DNA of 6,436 nt from an uncultured Anaerolineae bacterium. Its GTDB lineage: Bacteria > Chloroflexota > Anaerolineae > Anaerolineales > Villigracilaceae. The notes beneath the pieces are model-generated. The model worked only from the letters and a program-made list of their open reading frames with translations, did no database searches and was not told the origin of the DNA. Positions 6,221-6,436 of the stretch are shown here, piece after piece. The translations under genes were made by a program, and so were the position numbers. The stretch spans positions 1-6,436 of the forward strand of contig CAINXK010000245.1 in assembly GCA_903854805.1 (NCBI GenBank), given 5' to 3'. Within the stretch, counting starts at the first letter, position 1, and each line of letters begins with the position of its first letter.

Positions 6221-6350
6221 GATTGTTTCCCGCTTATCTGATGAGAACCTTTATTTATTAAGGTGTCCTGGGGGCGTTTCTCAAGGTAGGGTTTTGTCAA
6301 AGCGACTTACCGTAGACCCTGTCTGGCCGATTGAATGAAATAAATGGCTG

Positions 6351-6436
6351 TCAAGGGATCGGGGTGCCGGTTTGTTCGATTTTGACTGAAGTTACCAGAA
6401 TGGAATTACAGCCTTCATCCTGCCAGAAGTATGTAA
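6351..6436 (-). CDS. Possible C-terminal end of a minus-strand gene (cut by window edge)
   Basis: On the minus strand the frame entering at the right edge is open for 27 codons, then stops at TGA (6353-6351). It reads TYFWQDEGCNSI, then LVTSVKIEQTGTPIP, with alternating hydrophobic and polar residues like a beta-strand-rich C-terminus. The composition looks more protein-like than the opposite-strand frame, which is also open here (6316 to the edge) but is Cys-rich and lacks a ribosome binding site. I do not recognise the family. No convincing terminator follows. An open run of 27 codons can occur by chance, so this is tentative. Confidence 0.35.
   Translation of the reverse strand, partial: TYFWQDEGCNSILVTSVKIEQTGTPIP

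Larger units (their letters stand above)
5841..6350. other. Gene-poor stretch of about 510 bases
   Basis: No open frame here has recognisable protein motifs, codon bias or a ribosome binding site. The longest stop-free stretch (minus, about 6300-6091) opens with TTG and reads as noise. No tRNA- or rRNA-like fold was seen. The stretch does hold two inverted repeats (6016-6051 and 6209-6220), a CCTGGC/GCCAGG dyad (5901-5906 and 5928-5933) and an 8-bp tandem CGAATGAA (6108-6115, 6116-6122). If the minus-strand frame at the right edge is real, this is the gap between convergent genes, which is unusually long for that setting. Confidence 0.6.

Noticed and set aside
6091..6300. Minus-strand 69-codon frame in the 3' gap
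   Set aside because: It starts with TTG without a ribosome binding site, and its composition and motifs do not resemble a protein.
6370..6392. tRNA T-arm-like TTCGATT
   Set aside because: The flanking bases do not form the T stem and there is no matching acceptor or anticodon arm.

Overview
The window holds three complete protein genes, two gene ends cut by the window edges, and their terminators and promoters. By eye the coding parts are around half G+C and the intergenic parts are more A+T-rich. This is bacterial chromosomal sequence. Three things suggest a free-living, possibly Chloroflexota/Anaerolineae-like bacterium: a compact Tex protein with a short S1 domain, a probably leaderless tex transcript with an extended -10 box ending 7 nt before the ATG, and a membrane-anchored phosphodiesterase-superfamily protein. 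That placement is inference from remembered family resemblance, not a search result. I see no phage, insertion sequence, CRISPR, tRNA or rRNA signal.

Layout. Positions 1-98 (minus) carry the first 32 codons of a gene running off the left edge; they resemble a GNAT-like family with an N-terminal P-W-V-P motif. Next, 141-1445 (minus) encodes a spinster-like major facilitator superfamily (MFS) transporter. A perfect 9-bp hairpin (108-130) lies between the two and probably terminates the MFS transcript. A divergent intergenic region (1446-1674) separates the MFS gene from tex (1675-3840, plus), which ends in a strong intrinsic terminator. A 275-bp spacer then carries a dyad, a TATAAT-type promoter and a hairpin that could cover the ribosome binding site. 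It leads into 4116-5780 (plus), a membrane-bound alkaline-phosphatase-superfamily enzyme whose layout recalls the eukaryotic GPI ethanolamine-phosphate transferases. Another strong terminator follows, then about 510 bp with no recognisable gene but two notable inverted repeats. The right edge may hold the C-terminal end of a minus-strand gene (6351-6436).

The genes do not form an obvious pathway. Each complete gene has its own likely terminator, and tex and the phosphodiesterase gene also show candidate promoters, so they look like single transcription units. The most interesting items are the GPI-transferase-like bacterial enzyme with a serine at the presumed nucleophile position, the leaderless tex promoter, and the MFS/GNAT junction, where a terminator-like U-rich tail runs into the next start codon. 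I found no convincing multi-gene undescribed system.
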